DNA of 64,000 nt from Lineus longissimus (GCF_910592395.1 NC_088312.1:3596001-3660000); one strand, 5' to 3'; counted from the stretch's first letter, positions 46,339 through 59,900 are shown. A program made the numbers and translations. The notes: a model not told the origin generated them from the sequence alone.

Positions 46339-46604
46339 CGGCACGATATGGGTGAAGTCTTTTGAGGTGGTGGTGTAGTACTTTGGTAGGTTCGATTCGA
46401 TTCCTACAGCATGTTATTTTAAATGAAGGTGCAGTGCAACATCTTGCCTTGTAGTGTTCAATTTACATGAAGTACCAGGATCATCCTACAAATCCCGTCT
46501 GATGCAGCACTAAATGCAAGGTACGGTACCAGTACATGGGTGAATCATTTCGACGTTATGTGAGACGTGAGAGACCAATTTTGGCGACTAGAATAGAGTA
46601 AAGT

Positions 46605-46618
46605 GGGGGGGGGGGGGG
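46605..46618 (+). repeat. Run of 14 G inside the transposon
   Basis: Second uninterrupted G homopolymer of the element. It is followed by CGGGC. Confidence 0.95.
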
Positions 46619-47084
46619 CGGGCACTAGACTTGGACTTGGAGTAACTCAATCTTGCCTGCCCAGCTGCTGCCTTTAAATAGTCCCTTTAAATATCTGTTT
46701 ATGTTAATGAGGTTGCAGTAGGGAAGTTCAGCCTAGTGTCGTGCACAGGCCATGGAATGTACAAAAGAACAGGACTCGCTATTCGAAGGACTATTTTCTA
46801 TTTACGCCGTGTAGTACATACATGTAGTGTATTGGCACGATCAAGGCCGGATGCTGCCAATCTGCGCACACGTTGATGAGGCTAAAAGGGGTATTGGGAA
46901 ATGAGCATTCCTCCTTCCATTCCGACTGAATACCAGTTTTAGTTACACCCGCGTTCGCGGCCACAACCATGCAACAAGATGGAGTCTGCAGACCAGAATT
47001 CGCCACAAGACTGGTTTCTGCGTTTCGTTTCTGTGTTTCTGTTTCGTTTCTGTGTTTCTTGTTTTACAACTACCCCACCATTAA

Positions 47085-47908
47085 TTAGTTCATCCGATAA
47101 TCTAACATTTAAACTTGTAAGCAACATTCTTGTCCGAAAATAGATTTATACAACAAATCGAGGATGTTCGACATAATGTTCAATATCTAAATAGTTGGTT
47201 AGCATCTACACATGATCTTTTGAAATTATGTACAATGTAACTTCACACAATTTATATCATATTTCGTATTTTTCATTTCAGAGTGTCTGCAGTTTCCCAA
47301 TGTTTGCAAATTGGCTGAAGTTGGAAAATATTGACAAAACTGTCATAGTCTTGAGCAATATGATGAAAATATTCATGAGCAGGTGGGTTTACGATTTTCA
47401 ATACTTGCTCGAGACTGTAAAGAAAGGGCACTAACATGACGAATGAAGACAGCACAATTTGCCAACAAGAAACCAAAATCAACATTGGTTTTGCATCTTC
47501 GCCCTGAAATATTCATTTTGATGACCGAATTGGAATTAATATCGGTACTTGCACTCTTATTGTCTCCTTTAGTGTGTCTAGTTATCATGCAAGCCTATTA
47601 TGGCCCAAAACCATGGGCACAACGTACAAGATGATGGCATTGGACGATTGGTGCAACACGTGACACTCACACTGACACTGCACTGCACCACACCATGTGG
47701 ACCATCGCCATCCATGGTTGCATGCTCTCGTGATTTGTCACAATAGTGACTCGGCCACCAGTAGCCTAGTAGTAGGCTGTAGTAAGTAGTAATCAGTAGA
47801 GTGAGAAATTGCTGGGTTGTGTCTTTGAGAAAAATTAACTTTCTTCTATCATGTCTTATCTAATCTTGTTCATGATTTCAGGTCATATTGATTTGACGGA
47901 AACAAGTC
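47085..47908. other. Upstream region and 5' UTR of the zinc-finger/repeat-domain gene
   Basis: An AG acceptor at 47879-47880 (TTTCAG|GTCATATTG) precedes the start codon at 47909, so the 28 bases before the ATG belong to an exon with at least one 5' UTR intron. The upstream exon and promoter must lie in this interval or inside the adjacent transposon. Confidence 0.45.
47521..47634 (+). CDS. Possible 37-aa membrane micropeptide or upstream ORF
   Basis: MTELELISVLALLLSPLVCL, then VIMQAYYGPKPWAQRTR and TGA. This short frame has one convincing hydrophobic helix and a basic tail, the layout of small integral membrane proteins. It lies in the presumed 5' UTR intron of the large downstream gene. An in-frame ATG at 47443 would give 63 aa. 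There is no independent support for translation. Confidence 0.2.
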   Translation: MTELELISVLALLLSPLVCLVIMQAYYGPKPWAQRTR

Positions 47909-50900
47909 ATGTTTACAGGCATGCAAGGGTTCTTTGGTGGTCTTGGTGGTCAAGGCCAAGGGAGTGCTCCTCGGGCAGGAAAATATGACCAGTTTGGCCG
48001 ACCAATAGCTCCTCAAAGTATGTCTTCTGATCTTGGTGGCATGACCAATATCAGGGGTGATGATCAAGCAATGGGTATTCGTGGCAGTCGATATGATCAG
48101 TTTGGGCGACCACTTGCTCCAGGTTCAGGAACAGTAGATTCAGGCCCAAAACGTACTTTGCTGCCTGCACCAGGCGTGGTGTACCCACGGCCATTAAGAA
48201 CGCAACCATCTAACTCTCCGGGAGCAGCACGGGTGACCTCTGCCCCAGTTGGTCCATCAAAAGAAGCCATGATTGAGCATGCGTGCCGACCAATTATGAA
48301 AGTTGATAAGACTAGTTCACATTATCCTTGGGCTGAAGAAGGGGGAAAAAAAACCTCCCAACTGATGCCTCCTCCACTCATGCCTGGCTTTGATCCTCCT
48401 GGGCGATCAAGAGGGGACCAGTCTGATAGAGACCAAAGAAATCGTCCTGCGGTGAGGCTTGATCGCCCTGGGTTAGGGTTCGGTGAAGATTATGATAGAG
48501 GTGATCCTGGCAAGAGAAGAGATATAGTGAGTCGGTCTAATGACCCCAGTAGGGCTAGATCTCCTGACCGCAGGAGTTCTGATCGAAAGGGAAGGGTGGA
48601 TGTCCGGTTTGAAGGGCGTGGACTCCGTGATTTATATCAAGATAATGACTTTGGAAAGGGAAGAGACAAGTCAGATGATCGTAGATCTGATGATCGCAGA
48701 TCTGACTCCAGGGATGGTGGAAGGAGGAAGGATGATGATCGCGGAAGATCAAGTGAGAGGAGGGATCGAGGTCGAGACCGAGATAATCGAGACCAGAAGT
48801 CTGGTTCCAGATCTAGAGATGATACAGGAAGGTCTGGTGGTTCTTGGGATGGAGACCGCAGAGATTCTTCAGAAGAGGACAGGAGAAAGGAACGCTTGGA
48901 GCAACAGCGCAATCGACAAGCACAGCGGTCAAATAGCATGCAGGATATTGGTCAAGTAGATGACTTTGATAGTGCCTGGCAAAAAGCCTCTACTGCAACA
49001 GCTCGCGATCAGGATCTATTTGGATCTACGCCAAGTTCAGCTCAGTCAGCCTGGTGGACCTCATGCACTATCTGTAAAACAAACTTTAGATATAAGGAGG
49101 TAAGTTGATATCTGACAATTAACTCGATACAGTTTTGGCAACAATGAACATCTGAAGTTCTAAATCTGATCCACATTTAGGTTAGCAAATGTATGTCTGT
49201 CATACAATCAATATGTTTTTGATCTTCTAGAATAGCAGGCCAGAGACTTGGCTCTATGGTGTGAATTGCTGACCTAGTATTGGTGCCTGGTAAAAAAAGG
49301 TGATTATTTGCAAATATTTAAAAGAGATTCCTACTTGAATTTGCTTCATGAACCTTCTCCGTGAACACATACAGGTCATTAGGTCAGCCACTCGTTCATC
49401 ATATACAAAAAATGTTTGTACAATGTAGTTCAAAAGTAAATGTTTTTGATCATCCTCCAGGAGTTCACAGCCCATGTTGACGAGCCTCTTCACTATATCA
49501 ACTTGGAAAAAGTTCGCAAGGAACACGCAAAGGAAAAGGCTGTGAAGAAAGTGGCAAATGTAGCACAGGTAGGTTTGGCAAATAAATCATGATTTCCTCC
49601 TACAAAATAGGTTACTCTTTTGAAATTCTAGGACCTTGCATCGCCAGGCAGTTCATGGCTGGGTCATCTTGTTGGGAGAGGTTACAAGAAAGAACAATGC
49701 TTGGCTCTCCACTCTGTCCTGAAGGGCTCACACCCCACAACTTAAAAAAGTTGTCACGTCTGAGGCAGCGAATCAAAAAAGTGTTGAAATTTCTTTTGGG
49801 GAGTGTTCATGTTGTGTTGTGATCGATCATTGACGATTGTCTCTTGTTTTGTAGACTGCCAGTGCTGTGGAATCTATCATCTACCACTGCAAGGTCAGTA
49901 TTTTTTTACTGAAGGAAAATCATCTTGATGTATTGTAAAAGACTGCCTGGAGAAGCTCTTTGACTTCAGATCTGAACCTCAATTAGGTTGTCTACCGCCA
50001 ACCATGAAATGATTATCTTGCTGCATTTAACCCTTGAATTGATCTCCTCATGCATTTTACCTTTAGTTTGGTTACAAATGCATACTTCTCATCCAAAACA
50101 AACAAAATGATTTGAAAACATGAAGAAGAGAGGGCCGCCTCTCCTTTCAAGTTGAATTGAGATGTGAATAAATCTCAACTTTCTATGACAGACAGTATTA
50201 ACCTGATTATTTTCCTCTTCAGATTTGCAACATCTCTCTCAATGGTTGGGCCAATTTCAATCAGCATGTCAGCTCTCAGATTCATCTCGTTCACTTCATC
50301 AAGAATGTGGTAAGTTGCTCTTGAGACTTTGCATGCTTTGGGGAAGCAGTCAGTTGAGTAACCAGCAGTTTGCTAGCCTTGGCTGGTATACATGTACATG
50401 TAGGCTTAGAAGTTCAAGGCCATTGCTATTTGGTCATTCCTATGGTTGACATCTGGTTGTATATTCATGGTCTCCACTTGATTTCTCTCTTTCAAGGGCC
50501 CCAAAGGTGATCCAAAAGGCTTGGGTGAGTGTTGGTTTGGTTGTAGATTTTTTTTCAATGTGCTTTTAACAGTTATAATAGGCTTCAGGTGCTGCAACAT
50601 TAGCACGGCTGTACAGTTTCTGATACAATTCCTTCACATGTTGCCAATAACAGCAATGAATATATTTCAGTGATGAAAGAGAATGTGTAACCAATTTAGA
50701 GTAACTAAAACTAAAATTTCTCTTATGGAAACAGTGGCATAATACATCAGCTTTATAATGAAATAAAGCCAAAGGAAAACATTTAATGATGTCCTGGTGC
50801 AAAACCTTGTCATCACCGACACGTAAAATATTTCAGAATACTTTGAAGTATCTGATAGAGATGCCCCAGAGGCGGATGGTCGAAATCACAACAATGCGGC

Positions 50901-53900
50901 GAGCCTTCTCACTGACTGGAGAAGATGCAAGTGTTGTAACATGGAGATCCCTTCGTGGGAGGTAAGTGGAGGTTTCCCTAAGAGCTGTCACCTTCCGATC
51001 ATAAAACTTTCAGTTTCAGTTCTATTTGTGACCCGTCACAGCAAAACCAGGCGCTTGTCGCACAGAAGATGAGCCTAAATGACACCAGGAGATAATGGAA
51101 GTAATTGATGTGCTCATATTTCACAAAAGGCAGACAATAGAGAAATGAACAGACAGTCCGTCTCAACCTGTCAAGCTCAGAGCGACATGCGCCTGGTTTT
51201 GCTGTGACGGGTCACATTTGATAAAAACGGTAATATATAATGCAATGTAAACGATAAACCAATGGCAAATCAAGAGGGTACACGGTTGCATGTTGCTTAT
51301 GCTTTGTGGAAATTATTTTCAGGGAATGGGAGGGAGGGTGAGGACGAAAATCATCCGTAAACCATGAAATTTTGGTCTGTTTTAATCTCCAGGAACTTTT
51401 GATAGTTACCCTTGAGATTAGGTTAAGAACTTTTCTTTTTTCTTCACAGCTGGCATTGTGCCACTAAAGAATGTCTTTCTTCATTGCTTCTGCTTCTTGA
51501 TGTATCTCAGGCTTTGACTTGTGATCTGAGAAAAAAAGTAGTTTTTTGTTCATCCATTTGCGAGGGGAATGGTCCTGTTTGGTTTCGAATATGGACAATG
51601 AGCATCCCTTTGAATTCTACCAACTGAGATGGATGTACATTACGTGAGGGTTGTCTATATTTATGAGTGAAAAGCGGGATGATCTGCTGATAAACTCCCA
51701 CACGACTTACCAGTCATCAAGCCTGAGTGGCAGTGGCAATGTTCACTGATGCTTTTATGAGCAATCTTGAAGAAACAGATGCCGTCCCAAAGTTACGAAC
51801 ACCAGACATGAACTATATTTTCATTCTCTGTGCATGACACCCTGGTACTGACTAGTAGTATGCCGACTTGGGTGTCATGATTCAGGGTCAGTGTCTGTAT
51901 ATCATGAGAAAGACTCGCTCTGTCAAATTATGAGCAGTGGTCATTGTTGCAGATTTTTTTCAGTGAGAGATGTTATCTTGTTCAGCATGTTATCATGCAC
52001 TTTGTCCTGTTCAAGTTCATTTACAGTGGAGCTTCCCCTGAGCTGACACGTCTGTAAGCGTTCGCTCTCTGTCTTCATGATAACCCTGATAAGGCACCCA
52101 ATGGACTTCAGTATAGTTTCCAATTGGTCTCGCCTTACAGAGATTTAGCTAGAATGTTGCTGTTTTTCTACTCACAGGACAAATGGGTGTAAATCCACCA
52201 GTCTGTAAAGTGAGCAGGTTGCTGACTGGTTCCTAGTCATATAGATACTGTCCCATTTGTCAACTTGACAGTTTTTGTGCCACTAAGAAACCTGCATCCT
52301 TTCCAATTTTAGGATCCCCACATGAATTGTCCAAACCGAGGCAAAATAAACAAAATGGGTATCCCAGAAGACCCGATGGCTGACGACGCAAGTGGAGAGC
52401 CTCCTGATGATAGTCGTGAACGCAGCTGTGTTCTTCCTGAGGAACTGAATGAAAAAAAGAAAGCCTTAGGACCAGCTATCTTCTTGTTCATTAGGGAATC
52501 TCTAACCCGTTCAAATTTCCCTGGTATGACACATGAGGTACCTGCAATGGTTCCCTCTGAGGTGTCTACCTTAGCCGCTGAACTGATCAGCAGTGCTCAG
52601 AAATATCCTATGGTGGAGCCAGGAAACTTGATTGTTGGGGCCGTTGTGAATGGTGTGAAACTTTATATGACACGTAAGAAGAGGAAGGGATGGAAATGCT
52701 GGACTAGTGATATTCGTCAAGTGCAGGATCGATTGAGAGTACTGGTAACGTTTTGCGGTGGGCAAACAACAGATCTTGAGGACAAGTTCAAGGCAATGTT
52801 GGAGTTAGCAGAACCAGAGGTAGGCATTCGCTTGATTCACCGTTGAGTTTTCACATCCTTATGGTTTGCTTTCTTTCATTATTTTAAGCATTCTGTATAA
52901 GAACATGTCTTCAGCTCGAAAGGTAGGTTTTTAAAAAGATGAATTGGGAAGTATAATGATGAATTGATATTGTATAGTGATTCTTTTTGTTATATTCACC
53001 TCTGATAACCCTTTTTCAGGGGGTTTCAAAGGAAGCTGCAGCACTTGAATCAACCCAAGTGGAAAAGTCTATTGACATGTTTCGGAATGAAGACAATGAC
53101 TTGAGGGCAACAGGTTCACCAACTCTCTTGAAGGAGCTAAAGAACTCTCTAACCAAACTCATGAATGGACACATCCAAAGCACATTCAGCAAAATACCCT
53201 GTAGGGTGCCTCCTAAAGTCCCTAAGGCTGTATTTACAGCAGCTGAGAACTTGAACGTTCAAGATGTGAAGTTGGGACAAAAATCGGGAAATGCTGTCAC
53301 TGCCGCCATTATTAATGCACTGAAGTTAAAAGAAAATTTCAAAAAGACGATCCGAGGAAAACTGTCAGCGAACAATGTCCATGACATGTTTGATAGTCTT
53401 CAAAGATTGGTGTCCATGTTTGGAGGAGACAAGGAGCATTTGAAAGCTGGTACAGACTTTTCAAGGTATTTGGACTTGACACATGTAAGTTTTAAAGGAG
53501 ATGTTTTTCAAGGTATGCTAGTTGGCAAAAATGTACTTTATGTTCTGTGTAGAGGGCCATTCTTGGCTGCATCAGAATATGCAAACATTCTACAAACTGT
53601 GCACACTTGTGGATGAGCATTCTCTATGTATGGACTCTGAATATTGAACAATATAAAGCCAGCCTGGTGTTGTCTCAAGATGTTTTTAAACATCGTGAAA
53701 AATATTCTTTTCTTCACCTTAATATCATGATTTCAAACACTTAAGTCCATGAATTGATGGCACTGCTCGATTTGGCCTCTCATTGCCAAGACCTCTTAGT
53801 CGAGTGGTGTATGAATTTGACTGTTCAGACATCCCCTTATGCTTCTTCTCTGCAGGATGCACCCACCTCAGCTGACACAGGTTCCAGGAAAATTGAGAAA

Positions 53901-56900
53901 GAAGTGCTGAAGGAACCTAACGCACACGACCCATCCGACAATCTTGTGAGTTTGAAGGCCAAACTTGTTGATGCTGTGTCTGACTACATACAGAGCATCA
54001 CGACCAATGTGCCGGCTAGGATTCCGCCTGCAGTTCCACCGAGGATGCTTGGAGCAACGAGGGCCTTGCACTCGTATATTGTTCAGAAACATCTCACGGC
54101 AGATCACAGTATTGTTTATGCAGTACGTGATGGAATGGTGAAAGCCTTCAAACCACATCTTCCACGGAACTTCACCGTTAGTCACGTAACCGACCTGAAA
54201 GAGAGTTTTGGAGCCATGGTGACCAGATTCGGAGATGAAGCTGCGAAATTGAAGCACAGATTTGACAAGCTGTTGGAATTAGCAAAGGTTAATTTACTCA
54301 GATTGTTACGGGGGAATGCGATGACAAATGCTGTCGATTGTCTTATTTTGTCCTGGTCATTGTAAAGATAGTTCTTCATGATAGTTTATACGGTTGGCCA
54401 GAACTACTCCCTCAAGGTTGCTACATGTAGTTCTGGCTATTTTGCCTGGATGGGGTTAACAGGTATTACTGAAGTCAGCTGGTTTACAGCTCATTCACTT
54501 AATATATCAGTTCATACTTTACAGGCAAACAAACAGGAAACTACTGAGGAAAGTACAGTGGTTCCGCTAATGTCTCTCCCCTCTCTTAGAAAGAGGAGAC
54601 TCTGGAAGATTTTCAATCAGACAGATACTTTAAACTCTGGTGGGTTGGTTCCTACTGCAGTTTCTGTGTTTATTTCAGGACCCGAGTGAGCCTGATGCAA
54701 CGATCCAACCTCCAGGCACCGATTTGCCATGGCTGTCTCGAAGTACTGGCATGAGCAATCCAGATGCTTTCCATGAGGATATGCCACTCAGACGGGACAG
54801 CACACCACAGCAAGAACTCCGCAGACCAGAGTTTGCCGATATACAGAAAACTCTGAAGAAAATGCTTGTCGCATATTTCCGAGCTGTTGTAGCTGGTGGT
54901 GATGACTATGTCACGTCGGAAGAGACAAAGTTGGAGATATTCACGGCTGCTAAGGAGTTGGACTCTTATGACGTTAGTTGCGCCGGTGCACCAGGCTCTG
55001 CTGTTGCCATTGCTATTCAGCGTGCGGCACGCACAACTTCCTTTAAGGCGGCGTCCATAATATGTATTCAGGGAATAAAAGACAGCATGGTTTCTCTTGT
55101 GGAAACTCTTGGTGGAACTTTCCCTGCAAGGCTAGCTGAAAGATTTGATGCTTGTCTTACAGTTGCCCGGATACGTGAGGTAAGATTTCATAGGTTGCAA
55201 TTGCTATTCAGGGAGGAATGTGTCGTGATAGTTGACAGTTTACAGATTTACACCAAATATGAACTTCCCCTATTGAAGTTAAAGCCTGTTTTAGGTCGTC
55301 ATCTGCCTCAGTTTTCAACTTCTTTTTATTTCTTCCAGACTGAAAGTCAAGCCGATGGCATGCAGCAAAGGACAGCGGACTCTAGGAGAGTGGTTGGCAT
55401 TGACATAGCAACGTCAGACGGGAAAGATTTGAGTGATGTTGAAGCAGAAGCTGGTACAAGCAAAGCAGATGATACCGCTGAAATGAAAGAGCCAGATGTA
55501 CTACCCAATGATGTTTTCAGGAAGAAAATAGCTGTACGCGTCGCTGTCTTTCGATATTTAAAGGATCATCTCCAAGGTCTTGACATCCCTGAGAAATCTT
55601 CAATGGTTCCCGAAAACGTTTACACGGCGGTGACAGTGCTGTATTCATCGGCTGTGGAGAAAAACATCAACCCTGGACCTGTTGTAACTGGAGCGATTGT
55701 GGCAGCTGTGGAGTTTGTTATCAAGCGGTTGGCTAATCAGAGTTGGAAGTTCACTGGAGCAGCTGTCCAGGATGTGAAAGGGAGACTTGACAATCTTGTG
55801 AGCAGTTTTGGTGGGGATCCTAATGACATTGCCCCAGTTTATGACATGGTCATGAAATTTGCAAAGGTAAGGAATCCTTGTAAACATGCATTTCAGCATG
55901 GGGCTGATTTATACATAACCAATTAATTAAAAAATCCACGGCTGCACTCCAAAATTGACATGGGTCGGTGGATGATCGTCTGAGCATCTCCCACTCCAAG
56001 TACTTGCTTAATGTAAAGCACGTTTAAGGACATGAGCATATTAAGGATAACCACCCAGTGAATTACTGATTGTGATACAGATTGATGGCCTACTTCGATG
56101 ATACCGAAGTGTATGTGATGTATGTATCTCACTTGAGCCTCTGAATTTGATGTTTTTGTATTTAGGACAATGCTAGAGAAGCAACTCAGCCAACACGAGA
56201 CCCTTCCAAAGAGGCATCAAAAGGGAAGAATGAACCAACACCAAGCAAAACTGGACAGAGGAGTCGGGAAAAGATAAATTTCTCTTTGAAGAAGGAGGAG
56301 GAAGAAGAGAAAATATGCACGGGACCAGATGCAGCATTCGAAGGCACCAAGATCCTTCCTGTTAGCGTTGTGCAGAAGAAGACGGACTTTGGCATTGGGG
56401 TAGATAAATTTTGCAAACAGCTACTACTCTCGAAGGACTACTCGACAGGCATTGATTCCAATGTCCCGTTTGCTGTTAGTGGCTTTCTGAAGGATCTTGG
56501 AGTAAAATTGGTCGACTCTGCAAGGAAACGTGCCAGTGGGTGTGACGTTGGTGATGTGATCACGAGTGCCATGGCCGCAGGCGTTAATACATTCTGTGAA
56601 GGGAGAAGTGAAAACTGGCGTTTTAACTCATCTGCTGCTGTCTACGATCTCAAGGCGCGGCTGAAGAACTTCTTGACTATTCATGACGGATATCCAGCCA
56701 AGTTGGATGAAGTATTCAGCAAACTGTTGGATCTTACTGAGGTAGGACAAATTTTGTGAGACAGTACAAAAACACTTGGGATGGCAGATTTTTTCAATGT
56801 GTTTGTTATTTGGACAACAAAAAGATAATGCCAATAACTTCAATCTGTCCTGTTGAAATGTGTCTGCTGTGGGTTCCTTAGTGAGACTTGCCTAATGAAA

Positions 56901-59900
56901 TAGTATCACGTTGTCACCTTGATAACTTGTGGGAATTTTTTATCATTCGTGTTTAATATTGTTCACTATACTTTCAGAACAAGGGGCTTGATATTTCCGA
57001 AATAGAGGACCTTTCCTATGATGAAATCGTGCAGCTGGAAGGGTTGTTGGGGTTGGGTGATGATTCAGACATGGAGGGACTGACTGTTCCAGCTCCAGCT
57101 GACAGTTTGGCCAATCCTGGCAATTCTGGTCAGGACATTGGCTTGCAGAATGAAGGTTTCAGTCTTTCATCTCAAGAACCTGCCCAGTATGGGCCCATTG
57201 CAGGTGGTGGTCTGACGAGCAACCTTGGGAGTGGGCCAACACTTGGTGCCAAGATGCCAGAAGTACACAAACTGAAAATGTCAGTTTTTACATACCTAAG
57301 AATTAAGTTGCTGAATTTGGAAAAAAAGGCAATTGTCCCCAATAGAGCAGCAGAGGAACTTGCAAGTTTCTGCCTGAAGTTTGGCGCTGATGTTGGCCTG
57401 ACCATCACATCCAGTATTGTTCAAGGCATTAGACTAGTTACTGATCGAGTCAAGGAAGGATGGAAGAAAGATATTTCCCAGATTCGAAGCGAGTTGAAAC
57501 CTCATTTTGCGTGCATCACAGAGCTCGTGGGAAAGTTCAATGGAAATGGTTTTAAAGTGCGCGAACAGATACGATTTCTTCTTGACGAGATTGACGGCAG
57601 TGCCAAAGCAAAGTGGTACATCCGCAAAGTAGAGCGACTGCAGAAAATCGCTTCACTTCCAGGTTTTCAGAAATTGAAAAATAAAGCAACAGAGGTATGT
57701 TTTACAGCGAGTGGCTGTGTTAGTCGTAAAAGTATCTTGCCATGACTTCTTGAAATCTTGGCCTTGCTGGTTTTCGTTACCTCATTATGTTCTAAGTTTC
57801 CTTTTGAAACTTGTCTTGTTGGAGATTGGGAACAGTGTAATGTTACCTTTGGCTGTTTAGCATAGTCCAACAGGGAATAGCCTGAAGAACTCGATGGTAA
57901 CCAAGACACTACCTTTTATGGACAGTTTTCTTGATTGTCTGACGTTCTCTGGTTCCTGATTGGTGTGCTGCCAGTAAGTTTTGCCTGCTCTTTGCATCTA
58001 GAGGAGAAGGGAGGGCAGGGGGCATGTGTTTCTTTTGAGTAAGGTAAGATTTTTTTTTGGAGGTATTTGCCATTGGTCTATTTTACATTGCATTGGTGTG
58101 ATAATAGAAGAAAAAACTATTGTCAGAGTTTGTAATATGCTTCATGAATGGTATTAGAATCATACGTGAAGAAGTTAATCCCCTTTTAAAGTTTTCTGCC
58201 AGCATGTGTCCTTCATGCAGAATATTCTTACAAAAATCATTGAATTTTTTATGATTGCCATTTCCAGCGCTATAAACTACACTTACGAACACAACAGCAC
58301 CTTGATAATACAATTTCTGATCTGTTGCGTGAAGTGATTCAGGAAGAGACCGACTTCATCAAGAAGCAAGCAGCAAATGGGAAAGAGGTAAGAGGAAAGA
58401 TAATATGCCTGGTCACAAGTTCTCACTTTTAAATACAACACCATACAAGCATGAAAATGTGTTTCCACATCTTTCCCTGCAACAGGTATGACTTGAGTCT
58501 GCTCGAAGTTATTGGCTGCGACAAGTATTACGGTACATGAAAAGTATATTTCTGTCTCTGTTCTTGCAGAAAAATGTGGAGGACATCGAAAGGAACCGCA
58601 AGGCATTTGTAAGTAGTCTTGTTCTTTGTTCATTGCTGAACTGTTGGCCCTTCTGGTGATGAATGCTGGTGTCGGTTGTATCACTGAAGTTATAATAAAA
58701 GGATTCCTGTGGGGTTCCTTGACCTTGTAGCGTGTGGTACATGGAAGTGTGACCACCCAGAATCAGAATGGCTTGTTTGGAACCTAAGAAAATATGGCCT
58801 TGTCTCTGATTTCGGCGAAATAAAGACTAATGTTCCCCAGCTTCCACTCCCCGTTTTACCACACCTCAGTCTGATGTATTATTCCTTGTGACAATTTCCA
58901 GTGGGAGACCCAGATGCCTCTCAACCATATCAGACCTAGCCAGGGGCAGATGGATGATGCTTATTCTACCTTCTTGGTGAGTTGACCGTCTCGCATCGTT
59001 TCGCTTCAAATTTTTGCCGCAAGATGAACAAGTTGGCCTTGGAATCTGCCAGGACTGATCTTACACTAGGCTTTCAGTCTGTTTGCCAAAGCCACTTTTG
59101 ACAGGTCTCAAGATGTGCCCTGCTTACCAGCCTTTTTGTCACAGCAACCTGTGATCATGATTGCAGCAACAATAATTGCCAGTTTAGGCTGTGATCTAAA
59201 AGATGATGCAGATGATAAACATTTTAGATGTGCTCCCTATAATTCTTTGATTCTTTTCTCTATTCAGAAGGAAGCTGGAATTGATAATGATAACAGACAA
59301 GGTATGTATCCTGATCGGACAGTTGCTATTTGTCGAGAAGTGCAATTGTACACATTTCGAGTATCTGGTGATATGTACTAAACAATCAAGTCATTTTTCA
59401 AGATTTTGTTTATGTGTCCTTCTTCTCTCTGTTTAACTTGATTGCCCTGAATACTCTATGTACCTGTATTCGAGGGACTATCGATGCACACCAGTGTTGC
59501 ATGTACTTCATGAACAGCTGAGTGAAATCTCTCAAATCTGACTGTTGTATAGCAAAGGACACAGAAGGGTTCCTATTTCAGCTTTTTTCACCTCGCTTGT
59601 CTTCAAAGAGACTGTTACTGTACAGTGTAGGAAACTAACTAGTGGTCTCTTTCTATTCTTTCAATGTGACTTTCTGGTCATGAGCCCTGTGTTAGAACTA
59701 TTTCTTTAAGGATTTCCCATTGACACACCTGATAGAACTGATGTCAGTGTTTGAGCTGGGCCAATTGGAATGCTTGTTGACCTGAAAACTGAATGATGGA
59801 AACGCTATGGGAGAATGAGAGTGGTTATGAGGAAGGTGATGTCCTTGATGATTCCCAGACGATGGATCCAGGATGACTCTTTGGAAAGCCGTCTGACCTT

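Larger units (their letters stand above)
46089..47075. mobile_element. DNA transposon with 50-bp terminal inverted repeats and 9-bp target duplication (Mutator-like, non-autonomous)
   Basis: 46089-46138 and 47026-47075 are exact reverse complements over 50 bases. The element starts GGGTAGTTGTAAAACAAG and is then built of GAAAC/CAGAAAC units. Similarity continues about 20 bases inward after an 8-base indel. The flanks 46080-46088 and 47076-47084 are the identical nonamer CACCATTAA, a clean target-site duplication. Long inverted ends plus a 9-bp duplication fit Mutator-like elements (established for MULEs), but no transposase is encoded in the ~0.9-kb interior, which holds two long G-runs. It fills the upstream region of SETD4. 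Confidence 0.88.

Noticed and set aside
48540-48959. Overlapping 139-codon frame and minus-strand shadows inside the RD-rich exon
   Set aside because: They arise from the repetitive GAY/CGN codons of the RS/RD tract of the real frame.
54553-54575. TACAGTGGTTCCGC as another pogo transposon end
   Set aside because: Only the first eight or so bases match the terminus consensus. Too short to support.
54526-54640. Possible extra exon of the large gene between domain copies 3 and 4
   Set aside because: An acceptor is present, but the nearest donor gives a frame that meets a stop in the next exon. Joining 54287 directly to 54679 keeps the frame.
59115-59381. 88-codon frame spanning exon 17 of the large gene
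   Set aside because: It is the exon plus intron read-through in the same region. Only 59268-59301 has proper splice borders in the correct frame.
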